Assembly (NCBI GenBank): GCA_032068765.1
Contig: DAMBHY010000010.1
Location: 1-64,000 of the forward strand
Reading direction: 5' to 3'
Length of the DNA stretch: 64,000 nt
Source of the DNA: DAMBHY01 sp032068765
GTDB lineage: Bacteria; Bacteroidota; Bacteroidia; Bacteroidales; Dysgonomonadaceae
Shown piece after piece: positions 1-8,725 of this stretch; the stretch's first letter is position 1, and every line of letters begins with the position of its first letter. The notes beneath the pieces are model-generated. The model searched no databases and was not told the origin of the DNA. It worked only from the letters and a program-made list of their open reading frames with translations. A program made the translations under genes and the position numbers.

Positions 1-67
1 CTTTCTTTCATAACGTTCTTTTTTTAGTGTAACGCTATTTTAGGACGAGACACATATAATATATAAT

Positions 68-93
68 AAAAGCCATCCTTTCGGGTGGCTTTT
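68..93. terminator. Intrinsic terminator, probably bidirectional
   Basis: An 11-bp stem (AAAAGCCATCC against GGGTGGCTTTT, one G-T pair) closes a TTTC loop, with A and T tracts on either side. It can end a plus-strand gene lying left of the window and the minus-strand DUF6261-like gene. Bases 1-67 show no recognisable gene. Confidence 0.8.
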
Positions 94-103
94 ATTATTT
101 GTC

Positions 104-138
104 ACTTCATAACCTCATAACTCCATAACCTCATAACC
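104..138. repeat. Short simple repeat, TCATAACC-like units
   Basis: About four imperfect copies of an 8-9 base unit (CATAACCT / CATAACTC) lie just beyond the 3' end of the DUF6261-like gene. Related AAC/CAT-rich simple repeats occur at 8291-8347 and 8688-8712, so this looks like a recurrent kind of intergenic filler in the genome. No function is visible. Confidence 0.6.
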
Positions 139-146
139 AACAAATA

Positions 147-935
147 TCATCCATCAGCAAGACCTTTCTTTAATTCCATCTGCGCCATCTTCTTCATATG
201 AGATGAATTCTTGTCGGATGACTTCCTATTCCTGATTTTAGTAATACCTTTATAATAGTCCAGTATTCCGTTTAATTCAGAAATTAGGGGTCTATATTCT
301 TCTTTATTTTCAGAGAGGTTAGTATTTATAATAATAGTATTAATCATCAGGCGGATGTCGCTGTCAACATTTTCTCTAATCGCAAATACATCCAATTTCT
401 TTTTTTGAGCTTTAGCATCAAGCCGCTTAGTGAAATATTTTCCAAACTCTTCATTCTGTGATTTCAGTTTTTGTATTAATACTGTCAAATATTGATTTTC
501 AAGTGCTGTATGTATTTCTGCATCATTTTGCGACTCATCCACAATATGCCAAATACGTTTGGCAAGTGTCACATAACTCATCCTCAAAAGCTTACCTTGA
601 TGCTTACTCATCCACACAGCTAATGTTACCCCGTCATTCTTTTGTGCATCAATTGGAGATACTTTGAATCCTCTAATTTGTGCCTGCAAAGATGCGATAG
701 ATTGTTTACGTTCTTTTTGCAATTTCCGCAATATAGGCGTAAATTCGTTTTTCATAGACCGAACTTGCACCAACTAAAGCATTTCAAGATGAGATTTTAC
801 ACGGATAGTTGCATTCGCAATATATTCATCATGTATTGAATATTTATCAAGCGTTTGGCACAAATGCTCAACCATCCGTGGATGTTCATCATTCTTTAGT
901 CTTCTCAACCATCCCAAATTTACAGGTCTATACAT
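147..935 (-). pseudogene. DUF6261-like protein gene interrupted by in-frame TAG
   Basis: Two stretches lie in one minus-strand frame. A 53-codon N-terminal part starts at ATG 935-933 (MYRPVNLGWLRRLKNDEH). A TAG at 776-774 follows, and then 208 codons run to the TAA near 147. Joined, they give about 261 residues, close to the usual size of Bacteroidota DUF6261 proteins, which are helical and of unknown function. The 208-residue part has no ATG of its own at its start, only TTG directly after the TAG, with the next ATG seven codons on. The simplest reading is a nonsense mutation in a once full-length gene. The IS982 element begins only 28 bases upstream of the ATG and has probably cut the gene off from its promoter, which fits decay. 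The family assignment is from residue pattern and length only. Alternatives are a short upstream ORF plus a re-initiating gene, or a sequencing error. Confidence 0.6.
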
Positions 936-963
936 ATTAAATTCTTAATTTGTTGGTAATAGT

Positions 964-1943
964 ACCCGTTGTGCATTAATAAAATAAGAATAAAAAAAGT
1001 TGTTCATTTCGGATAATATCCGTATATTTATTTGGTAATCAATCCTATAAATACGATGAACAACTTTCAGACAAAGTTCAAGAAAATTCTCGATATATTA
1101 AAACAATTTGAACCAAAAAGTAATTTTCTCAACCAGAAACGCCTGCTCCGTTTAAGCGACATTGAATTAATTGCTGTAGATTTAACGGCAGAATCTTTTA
1201 GTATAGATTCAGAGCATCAACTATTCAGAGATTTACCTGAAACAATTAGTTCAAAGATTGAGCGCAGTGTTTATAATGGTCGAAGACGAAAGTTATTTTT
1301 TGTAAAAGAGCAAATCCGCAAAGCGTTGTCGGAAAAGCTGATTAGTTCTGAGAACTACTTTATTGTTGACAGTATGCCACTGGAAGTCTGTAAATTATCT
1401 CGCTCATCGAGAACTACTATTTGCAAAGAAGATTATTTAACAAGTCCTTCCAGAGGATATTGTGCCAGTCAAAAAATGGATTTCTATGGATATAAATTAC
1501 ACGCAGTATGCAGTTCAAATGGTGTTTTTTGTGATTTTGAACTAACACAAGCAGCCGTACACGATATTCATTATCTAAAAAACATAAAGACTAATTTTTC
1601 ATCTTGTGTTTTACTGGGAGATAAAGGTTACTTAAGTGCTGAATATCAACTTGATTTGTTTACTTCAAACAATATAAGGTTAGAAGTTCCGATGAGAATA
1701 AATCAGCATAATTATAAAAACAACCTTATTTGTTGAGAAAAACAAGAAAACGAATTGAGACATTGTTTTCTCAGCTTTGTGACCAATTTATGATTCGTAG
1801 AAATTACGCTAAATCCTTTGACGGATACAAACACAGAATCTTATCTAAAATAGCTTATGTTACAGTTATTCAAATGATTAACAAATTATTAAATAGAAAT
1901 ATTAACAACTTGAAAACACTCGTAATATAAATGCACTACGGGT
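964..1943 (+). mobile_element. IS982-family insertion sequence, complete ends
   Basis: The 980-bp element is bounded by inverted repeats starting ACCCGTTGTGCATTAATA on the left and ACCCGTAGTGCATTTATA on the right (reverse complement), 16 of 18 identical. A direct repeat TAATAGT lies outside each end, at 957-963 and 1945-1951, with one extra A (1944) on the right. This is consistent with a 6-8 bp target duplication typical of IS982. Length, end sequence and the single DDE transposase all agree with the family. The insertion lies just upstream of the DUF6261-like gene. Intact ends and target repeat suggest a recent insertion, but the transposase is frameshifted, so the copy could move only with help from another copy. 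Confidence 0.9.
1056..1930 (+). pseudogene. IS982-family DDE transposase, frameshifted
   Basis: The reading frame starts at ATG 1056; the nearest upstream alternative, TTG 1032, is less likely. It runs through the conserved family segments LSDIELIAVDLTAE, IVDSMPLEVC (first catalytic Asp) and LLGDKGYLSAEYQ (second Asp). It then stops at TGA just after NYKNNLIC, near 1735. The remaining C-terminus continues in another frame from about 1720: RKRIETLFSQLCDQF carries the catalytic Glu and is followed by NYAKSFDGYKHRILSKIAY. Adding one A to the A-run near 1715-1720 would give NYKKQPYLLRKTRKRIET and one continuous protein of about 290 residues, the family's normal size. The break separates the third catalytic residue from the first two, so the product should be inactive unless the ribosome slips there. 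Some IS families use programmed frameshifting, but IS982 normally has a single ORF. Confidence 0.85.
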
Positions 1944-1951
1944 ATAATAGT

Positions 1952-2604
1952 ATGTTGTAGTGATTTTATATTATTTATATTTAATACTATTACATATATA
2001 CAAATTTCTATAAATATATTTTACAAAAGTGGAATATTGATGATGATTTCATTCATCTTAATCTAAATTGATAATTTAATTCTGATTTGTAACTGCGGAA
2101 ATTTTCCAACAATTATATACTTTTAAAAAATATGCAAATCCAACGATTTATAAATCCTGCTTCTTCTATACTTGCGTGGATTTGCAAATGAAGACACGTA
2201 ACTTTTTGATTTAATAAAGTTATATCGCATTTCAAAATAATATTTTATAAGAGTATATTGCGTAAAAAATACATTGAGAACAACTATTTTTTTTATATAA
2301 GTATTGTAAATAAAATGTATTATTAAAAATGTTTTCATTTCATTCACAGCCTGAATGTCAAAACATAACGAAGATTAGACACTTTAGTTATAAAGTGTAT
2401 ATTATACATTTAAATAATTTACATTTTAAATAAAAAAATTATTACACAATACAATAATTTCCGAATTTTAATTTATATTTGCACAATCAATATAAAATGA
2501 TTTATCAAATGAGGCATCTATTAAAATTCTAAAATTTTTTAATACTGTTTCTAAAGCATACAAATCTAATATATGTTTAATTATTAATTTTTAAAGTAGA
2601 GTTT
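1952..2604. other. AT-rich intergenic stretch upstream of susC
   Basis: About 650 bp, very AT-rich. A 74-codon minus-strand frame (2123-2347) has low-complexity composition and no family resemblance, so I do not call it. The only signal I see is the promoter element near 2474. No sigma/anti-sigma or hybrid two-component regulator gene lies here. Confidence 0.6.
2474..2481 (+). promoter_or_regulatory. Bacteroidota -7 box for susC operon
   Basis: TATATTTG matches TAnnTTTG, about 124 bases before the SusC ATG, leaving a long AT-rich 5' untranslated region. No convincing -33 TTG-rich box is seen. Confidence 0.55.
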
Positions 2605-5600
2605 ATGAAAAGAAAACTAATGACGTTTTTGACCCTCTTCTTTTTCGGAATAGGGTTGGTAATGGCTCAAACACAAGTACGCGGTACTGTGGTGGACGAA
2701 AATGGAGAACCGGTAATCGGTGCATCAGTTCAGCTAAAAAGTGACAAAACCAAAGGAGCAAGTACAGACATGGATGGAAAATTCACACTATCCGCCCCAA
2801 ACAATGCGGTTTTGGTTATTTCCTCAATTGGTATGAAAACACAAGAAGTTGTGGCAAAACCTACCATGAAGATTGTGATGGCAGCTGATACTGAACTTTT
2901 GGACGAAGTGGTTGTAACAGCGATGGGTCTTACTCAAAAAAAGAAAGCTATTGGTTATGCAGCCCAAGAAGTAAAAGCAGATGAACTTGTCAAAACAAGA
3001 CAAACGGATTTGAACAATGCCATAGTTGGTAAAGTTTCTGGCGTTCGCTTTCTTGGAGGCTCTGGTTCTAAATTTGATGCTGGTAAGATTTTCTTAAGAG
3101 GTAGTAGCTCCCTAACAAGTGCTACAGGTAGTGAGCCTATTTATGTAGTAGACGGGGTTATAACCAATCCTAACTCCATAAATATGGACGACGTACAAAG
3201 TCTTAACGTATTAAAAGGTCCGGCGGCAACATCTTTATATGGTTCAAGAGGTGCTAACGGAGCTATTATTATTACATCTAAATCTGCACAAGACGGAAAA
3301 GCAACTATAGATTTCAGCCATACATTTATGTGGGAAAAACCTCATTCTTATTTTAAAACCCAACAAGAATATGGTGGTGGATATGGAGGTGCAACTAGCA
3401 CACTACCAACATTTGAATGGGATGAATCTATGCCGGATTATTTAAAACAATTTGATGGGCGTAAAATGTATGATTATGGCAACGACTCTAGCTGGGGTCC
3501 AAAATTCAACAACGAATTATATATGCCTTGGTATGCATGGGATCCAACTGACAAAAGATTCGGTCAACAAGCAGAATGGAAGTTCGGTATGGATGTAAAT
3601 GATTTGTATCGTACAGGTATCAGCAACACTACCAATATTGCATTCGGGAAGGCTAGTAAAGACTACTCAATGCGTATATCCTTTACAAACATTGACAGAA
3701 AAGGTATTCAATATAATAGTAATGCAATAAGAAGATACCTTACATCAAAAATAAATTTTGATGTAACAGAAAAGCTAAGAGTAGGATTAGACTACAAATA
3801 TACCTATCGAAAAAATCACAATGCTGCAACTGAAGGATACGGAGAATTTGGTAATTTCTTGTATTCTTATTTACAATGGGGTAACACAAACGTCAATTTG
3901 GCTGATCTAAAAGATAATTATGTTCGCCCTGATGGAACTTACAAAACATGGAACATTAATGACCCTACGGATTTATCTCCAGCGTATCACTGGAATCCCT
4001 ATGCTTTGATGAACGAAGTAAACTTCGACAGATTAAGTCAATGGCACGTAATGAGCGCTAACATTGAATATGATATTCTGTCCAACTTAAAAATTGGAGG
4101 AAACTTCTTTGGCAATATGCGCAGCACTGTAGATGAAAATAGAATTCCTATGAACTTAGGAATAACTTCTGAATACAGACAAGAACAAAGTCAATTAATG
4201 GATACTCAAATTCAAGGTTACTTAAAATATAATAACCAATTTATGAATGAGAGATTATCATTTAGCACAGCATTGTTTGCAGAAGAAAGACATTATAAAT
4301 ATCAAGAATCGGCTGCTTTCACTCGTGACGGATTAATTATTGACCGATTTTGGAATCCGGATGCAGCAGTAGGAAAACCTGGTGGTTCTTCATTACTAAG
4401 AGAAAATAAAGAAAGAAGTTTATACGGAACAGCTACATTTGGCTTGGATGATACCTACTTTTTAGATTTCAACTTAAGAAACGACTGGACATCTACTCTG
4501 CATCGTGATAAAAACAGTTTCCTATATGGTGGCGCCAGCGTTTCTGTTATGGCTAGCAATTGGGTAAAAAGAAGTTGGTTAAACTTCTGGAAATTAAGAG
4601 CATCTATGGCTCAAGTTGGCTCCACGATGGATCCTTATTTGGTATTTCCAATCAAAGTATTGGATACTAAATATGGTAATTTGACTACTATGAGAATGAA
4701 TAGAAACTTAAGAGACCCATATCTATCTCCTACTATTTCGACATCTTATGAAGTTGGAACCGAATTTAGAATGTTTGCAAACCGTTTTTGGGGAGATTTC
4801 AACTTCTATAATAGAGACTCTAAAGATCAGATTCTTGATGTAAACGTTACCCCTGCTAGCGGATATAATACTAAAAAAATAAATGCCGGTATTATTAGAA
4901 ATAGAGGAGTGGAACTTACTTTAGGAGGGATGCCTGTTAAGACCAAAGATTGGGAATGGACTGTAAACTTCAACATTTCAAAAAACAAAAATACATTGGT
5001 AGATTTATTAGATCCTAACAAAGAACAAGAATCTTATCAAATTTGGTGGACTAAATTCTCTTTCCCTATCTCTATTAATGCTATAGAAGGTCAACCTATT
5101 GGCGTTATTCAGGGAAACGACTGGCAAAGAGATAAAAACGGTAATCTTATTTTGGGTAAATTAGGAAAAGATCAAGTACGCCCTTACGTAGACTCTGAAC
5201 ATCAAAATCAATTCTTAGGTGTAGCACAACCCGACTTTACTGGTGGTTTTTCATCTTCTTTGAGTTATCGAAACCTCACCCTAGCAGCCTCTTTGGACTT
5301 CTCTAAAGGTGGTAGTATCGTTTCTTACAGCAACCTTTGGGGTATGGGTTCCGGTACACTTAAAGAAACAACAGGAAACAACGATAGAGGAGTTCCTATG
5401 AGAGATCCTGTAGAAAAAGGCGGTGGTGTACACTTAACAGGTGTTGATAAAGATGGAAATCCGATGGATGGTTATATTGATGCACAAACATACTATCAAG
5501 ACTTATATCCACAAGTTTGGGCTCCTTCGGTATATGATGCTACTTACGTAAAACTAAGAGAAGTTTCTTTGAGCTATCAATTGCCTAAAAAACTTATAAA

Positions 5601-5784
5601 TAAGACAAATATTGGTCTGACAGATGCACGCATATCTTTCGTAGCTCAAAATCCATGGTTAATTTATTGCGGAACTCCTAATATTGATACTTCTGAAACA
5701 GGTGGTGCCACAATGAACTATATCGAAGGAGGACAATCTATCTCCACACGTTCTTACGGAATAACTGTAAGTTTAAGATTTTAA
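2605..5784 (+). CDS. SusC/RagA-family TonB-linked outer-membrane transporter
   Basis: A 1059-residue protein in the normal SusC size range. Residues 1-21 are a signal peptide (LVMAQ). Residues 23-105 form a carboxypeptidase-regulatory-like domain (GTVVDENGEPVIGASV, then STDMDGKF). The linker reads ELLDEVVVTAMGL at 97-109. The plug domain (about 115-227) carries IFLRGSSS, PIYVVDGV and LNVLKGPAATSLYGSRGANG. The rest is a beta barrel ending in the outer-membrane insertion signature ITVSLRF. Such proteins take up oligosaccharides, peptides or other large nutrients with energy from TonB-ExbBD. The SusD partner follows 23 bp downstream and is surely cotranscribed. No glycoside hydrolase, peptidase or regulator is linked, so the substrate cannot be inferred. 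Confidence 0.97.
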   Translation: MKRKLMTFLTLFFFGIGLVMAQTQVRGTVVDENGEPVIGASVQLKSDKTKGASTDMDGKFTLSAPNNAVLVISSIGMKTQEVVAKPTMKIVMAADTELLDEVVVTAMGLTQKKKAIGYAAQEVKADELVKTRQTDLNNAIVGKVSGVRFLGGSGSKFDAGKIFLRGSSSLTSATGSEPIYVVDGVITNPNSINMDDVQSLNVLKGPAATSLYGSRGANGAIIITSKSAQDGKATIDFSHTFMWEKPHSYFKTQQEYGGGYGGATSTLPTFEWDESMPDYLKQFDGRKMYDYGNDSSWGPKFNNELYMPWYAWDPTDKRFGQQAEWKFGMDVNDLYRTGISNTTNIAFGKASKDYSMRISFTNIDRKGIQYNSNAIRRYLTSKINFDVTEKLRVGLDYKYTYRKNHNAATEGYGEFGNFLYSYLQWGNTNVNLADLKDNYVRPDGTYKTWNINDPTDLSPAYHWNPYALMNEVNFDRLSQWHVMSANIEYDILSNLKIGGNFFGNMRSTVDENRIPMNLGITSEYRQEQSQLMDTQIQGYLKYNNQFMNERLSFSTALFAEERHYKYQESAAFTRDGLIIDRFWNPDAAVGKPGGSSLLRENKERSLYGTATFGLDDTYFLDFNLRNDWTSTLHRDKNSFLYGGASVSVMASNWVKRSWLNFWKLRASMAQVGSTMDPYLVFPIKVLDTKYGNLTTMRMNRNLRDPYLSPTISTSYEVGTEFRMFANRFWGDFNFYNRDSKDQILDVNVTPASGYNTKKINAGIIRNRGVELTLGGMPVKTKDWEWTVNFNISKNKNTLVDLLDPNKEQESYQIWWTKFSFPISINAIEGQPIGVIQGNDWQRDKNGNLILGKLGKDQVRPYVDSEHQNQFLGVAQPDFTGGFSSSLSYRNLTLAASLDFSKGGSIVSYSNLWGMGSGTLKETTGNNDRGVPMRDPVEKGGGVHLTGVDKDGNPMDGYIDAQTYYQDLYPQVWAPSVYDATYVKLREVSLSYQLPKKLINKTNIGLTDARISFVAQNPWLIYCGTPNIDTSETGGATMNYIEGGQSISTRSYGITVSLRF

Positions 5785-5807
5785 TTTAATTATTTAATTA
5801 TTAAGAT

Positions 5808-7361
5808 ATGAAAAATAAAATATTATATATATGTATAGCTTTAGGATTGCTCGTTTTTGCATCCTGCAGCGATTTCGGGAACATCAATGATGACCCCAAT
5901 AATCCAACCCAAGATGATACCCGATATCTCTTCTTGCGCGCTATGCAGGGAGTAACAGCTCCGGTTTATACCAGCGCACCTGCTCCTAGCTCAAGCACTT
6001 ATGACCCATGGTCTCAATTATATCCCCAATATTTTTCTGAAAGACGAAATATCCAATACACTCAGTTTAATATTGTAGATTTCAATTTAGGACTATATTA
6101 CAACACTTTCCTCAAAAATTTGAATCTGATTATAGCTATGAATCAAGATGAAAAATTAAAATATGGAGAAACAGTTAAGAATATGGGACCTAACATGAAC
6201 CAAATTGGAGTTGCTATGACACTCAAAGCATTCTACTTTATGCACATGACAGATGTCGTAGGAATGATTCCTTATTTTGAATCAAATAAAGGAGATGAAG
6301 GCAATTTTACTCCGAAGTATGACTCTCAAAAAGATATTTACACAGATTTAGACAAACAACTAAATGAAGCTTATGCTATGATGGATGCATCTAAATCTTT
6401 AAGTAAATCTTATGATATTCTTTACAACGGAAATGTCGGTAAATGGAAGAAACTAAATGCCACATTAAGAATGATGATGGCTATCAAACTATCGGATGTA
6501 GATCCAGCAACAGGTAAAGTTCGCTTTGAGAAAGCATATAAAGATGGTGGCTTAAAAAATAATAGTGATAATTTAATCTACCGCTATTTAAGCGAAAATG
6601 ACAATATGAATCCTTTGTATGCAAACATGGTAGTAGATGCTCGTAAGGACTTTGCACCTTCAAAAACAATTATTGATGCATTATTAGAAAGAAAAGACCC
6701 ACGCGCTTTGAGTTATGGCAATCCAAATGCCAAAGGAAAATATGATGCAGTACCTTTTGGTGTACCAAGAGCTGAAATCAAAAACTACACTAATGTTACT
6801 GTAACTCTTAATCCTAAACTATATGCACAAAATGCGCCTATCGTAGTTATTTCTGCTACTAGATCTTTATTAATTGAAGCAGAAGCAGCCGTTAGAGGAT
6901 GGATTAGTGCTGATGCAAACAGTATTTATAAAAATGCGATAGAACAATCATTCGCTGAAAAAGATTTCGCATCAGATATTAATAGATATAAAACAAGCGA
7001 TCCTGATCTTTTAGCTAGTTTGATGTCTGACTATGGATTCATTACAGATATTGATGCATACTTAGCTCAACCAAACGTAGCCCTTAGCGGTACAAATACA
7101 GAAAAGATTGAAAAAATTGCTATGCAACGCTGGCTAGGTGGTTTCAACCAAGATGGAATTGAAGCATGGTCAGACTGGAGACGTTTAAATGTTCCAAAAT
7201 TAGATCCTGGAAAAGCTAGTCGTCTTACACATGTTCCATATAGAAGACAATATTATTTGGCTGATTACGAAACTAATATGGATAACTATAAAGCAGCACT
7301 ATCTGTTCAAGGTGCTGACAACTTTGACACACGTGTGTGGTGGGATGTTGCTGACAACTAA
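5808..7361 (+). CDS. SusD/RagB-like nutrient-binding lipoprotein (SusD-like_2 type)
   Basis: A 517-residue outer-membrane lipoprotein that caps its SusC partner and binds the nutrient at the cell surface. The N-terminus has a hydrophobic signal ending in FASC, with the lipidated Cys at residue 20, followed by SDFGNINDDPNNPT. That Asp/Asn-rich start is characteristic of the SusD-like_2 branch rather than classical starch SusD. The middle and C-terminal parts are helical TPR-like, with the family segment EAWSDWRR near the end. The gene follows susC by 23 bp and is closed by a strong terminator, so the pair forms a complete two-gene operon. SusD-like_2 pairs are often linked to peptide or non-starch uptake, but the substrate here is unknown. 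Confidence 0.95.
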   Translation: MKNKILYICIALGLLVFASCSDFGNINDDPNNPTQDDTRYLFLRAMQGVTAPVYTSAPAPSSSTYDPWSQLYPQYFSERRNIQYTQFNIVDFNLGLYYNTFLKNLNLIIAMNQDEKLKYGETVKNMGPNMNQIGVAMTLKAFYFMHMTDVVGMIPYFESNKGDEGNFTPKYDSQKDIYTDLDKQLNEAYAMMDASKSLSKSYDILYNGNVGKWKKLNATLRMMMAIKLSDVDPATGKVRFEKAYKDGGLKNNSDNLIYRYLSENDNMNPLYANMVVDARKDFAPSKTIIDALLERKDPRALSYGNPNAKGKYDAVPFGVPRAEIKNYTNVTVTLNPKLYAQNAPIVVISATRSLLIEAEAAVRGWISADANSIYKNAIEQSFAEKDFASDINRYKTSDPDLLASLMSDYGFITDIDAYLAQPNVALSGTNTEKIEKIAMQRWLGGFNQDGIEAWSDWRRLNVPKLDPGKASRLTHVPYRRQYYLADYETNMDNYKAALSVQGADNFDTRVWWDVADN

Positions 7362-7384
7362 TCCAATATAAGTCACTTCCAAAA

Positions 7385-7412
7385 GCGAGTGATCACTCAC
7401 TCGCTTTTTTTC
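7385..7412 (+). terminator. Intrinsic terminator of the susCD operon
   Basis: GCGAGTGA and TCACTCGC form a perfect 8-bp stem around TCAC, followed by eight T residues and preceded by AAAA. It starts 24 bp after the SusD stop. Confidence 0.9.
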
Positions 7413-7457
7413 TATTACAAAATTCAATTTTAAATCAACTAAAAAAATCACACAATT

Positions 7458-8195
7458 ATGCAAAGAAATTATTCCTCAACATCAGACGTAAACATGCTGT
7501 TGGCTTCTTCCGCAATTATTTCCAATGCAATAGAGGACAAAACATTCCTAATCGAAAAACGTCCCGGCTGGGCAGACCCATTCTTCCCCGATCTCAACAA
7601 ACGCATCAACGATGCGTTCACAAATATTCTCGGGATAGACAAGTACAAAGAACTAAAAGAAACAACCACGACTATAGGTCTAATAAAAACAAACTTGTTG
7701 GCGGATCTTTCGGAATTGAAAGTACAACTCAAAGAAGAATACAAACACTCAGATAAGCCTACAACAGACAACTTGTTACAAACATTAGGATTGAGCAACT
7801 CTTTCAAATACAAAACAGATCAGCAGGCTCTTATCGAAACATCCCAACGAGTAGCAACCAACCTAACACCCGAATTAAAGAAAGAACTTACAGAAAAAGG
7901 ATTCTCTCCAAAATTATTCGAAAACATCACCGAAAATGCAACCAAATACCTGCAGATAGCACAGCAGCAGGAAGCTCTAAAAAATGCACGTCCGGCACTT
8001 ACAAAGGAAAATCTGCAAGAATTAAACAACATCTACGATGCCGTCATTGCCGTCAGCAAAATTGCTCGCAACTTTTTCAAAGGACAGCCCGAACACCAAC
8101 GCAAATACTCCTTTACCAAAGTCCTGCAGACCATATCAATGACAAAAGCCCAAAAACAAGCTGAAACAGATACAAACACCACCACAACTAATTAA
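7458..8195 (+). CDS. Hypothetical soluble helical protein
   Basis: A 245-residue protein that I do not recognise. It has no signal peptide and no membrane segment. Its predicted character is strongly helical and charged (DLSELKVQLKEEYKHSDK, ELKKELTEKGFSPKLFENI). A more ordered N-terminal stretch, KTFLIEKRPGWADPFFPDLN (residues 28-47), may be its conserved core. The tail is low-complexity threonine/asparagine. The ATG at 7458 follows AT-rich sequence without a Shine-Dalgarno, as is usual here. It stands alone between the susCD terminator and a 21-bp tandem repeat, with mobile-element debris beyond, so it is probably accessory. Reading-frame length and ordinary codon use make me fairly sure it is a real gene. 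Confidence 0.7.
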   Translation: MQRNYSSTSDVNMLLASSAIISNAIEDKTFLIEKRPGWADPFFPDLNKRINDAFTNILGIDKYKELKETTTTIGLIKTNLLADLSELKVQLKEEYKHSDKPTTDNLLQTLGLSNSFKYKTDQQALIETSQRVATNLTPELKKELTEKGFSPKLFENITENATKYLQIAQQQEALKNARPALTKENLQELNNIYDAVIAVSKIARNFFKGQPEHQRKYSFTKVLQTISMTKAQKQAETDTNTTTTN

Positions 8196-8290
8196 CTAAT
8201 CAGCATATTATCGTATTAGCACATCAATAATCCATCTTCTCACTCACACGACAAGATGGATTATTAATCATTAATATCTCCCCTCATTAA

Positions 8291-8347
8291 CCAATCAACT
8301 CATCCCAACTCTTTAACTCTTTAACTCATTAACTCATTAACTTATTA
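8291..8347. repeat. Simple repeat, AACTCATTA / AACTCTTTA units
   Basis: About five head-to-tail copies of an 8-9 base unit of the form AACTCTTTA or AACTCATTA. They directly precede the 21-bp tandem repeat. Similar CAT/AAC-rich filler occurs at 104-138. Confidence 0.6.
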
Positions 8348-8611
8348 GAAATATAACGCATTCTCCAAACCATTAATCATACTCTCAAAACATCCAAACA
8401 TATCCTCGAAAGTGTCAAGTATATTATAGAAAGTATCAAACACATTATTGAAACAGTAGAACATATTCTCGAAACAACCAATCACATACTTGAAGCCATC
8501 CAACACATTCTCGAAATTACCAATCATGTTCTCGAAATTACCAATCATATTCTCGAAACTATCAAATATGTTCTCGAAATAATATTTACTATTCTCGAAA
8601 CCATATTTCAT
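8348..8611 (-). repeat. Twelve-unit 21-bp tandem repeat, open on both strands
   Basis: From 8360 to 8611 there are exactly twelve 21-bp units with no insertion or deletion (starts at 8360, 8381, 8402 and so on to 8591). The most conserved part is ATTCTCGAAA. Because 21 is a multiple of three, both strands stay open. Minus strand: an 88-codon ORF from ATG 8611 to the TAA at 8345-8347, made of heptads such as FENMIGN, FENVLDG and FEDMFGC. Plus strand: heptads such as ILETTNH, ILEAIQH and IIESIKH, but with a TAA just before the array and no ATG. Substitutions on the plus strand look conservative, giving an amphipathic coiled-coil-like pattern, while the only ATG is on the minus strand. It may be a repeat-protein gene, a decayed gene tail or a noncoding minisatellite. 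Confidence 0.75.
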
Positions 8612-8687
8612 ATTCTCTTTGCAATAGTATTAGATTGTCAATTCTTCCATGCATCAACTTATTACACATTAACTAATTAACCACATT

Positions 8688-8712
8688 TATCCCATTATCC
8701 CATTATCCCATT
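8688..8712. repeat. Simple repeat, TATCCCAT units
   Basis: Three copies of CCCATTAT head to tail, immediately left of the IS200-like element's terminal hairpin. Confidence 0.6.
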
Positions 8713-8725
8713 AAAAACTAAATTA

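Noticed and set aside
2123..2347. 74-codon minus-strand ORF
   Set aside because: Low-complexity AT-rich frame, no family likeness, no promoter, overlaps the long untranslated region before susC.
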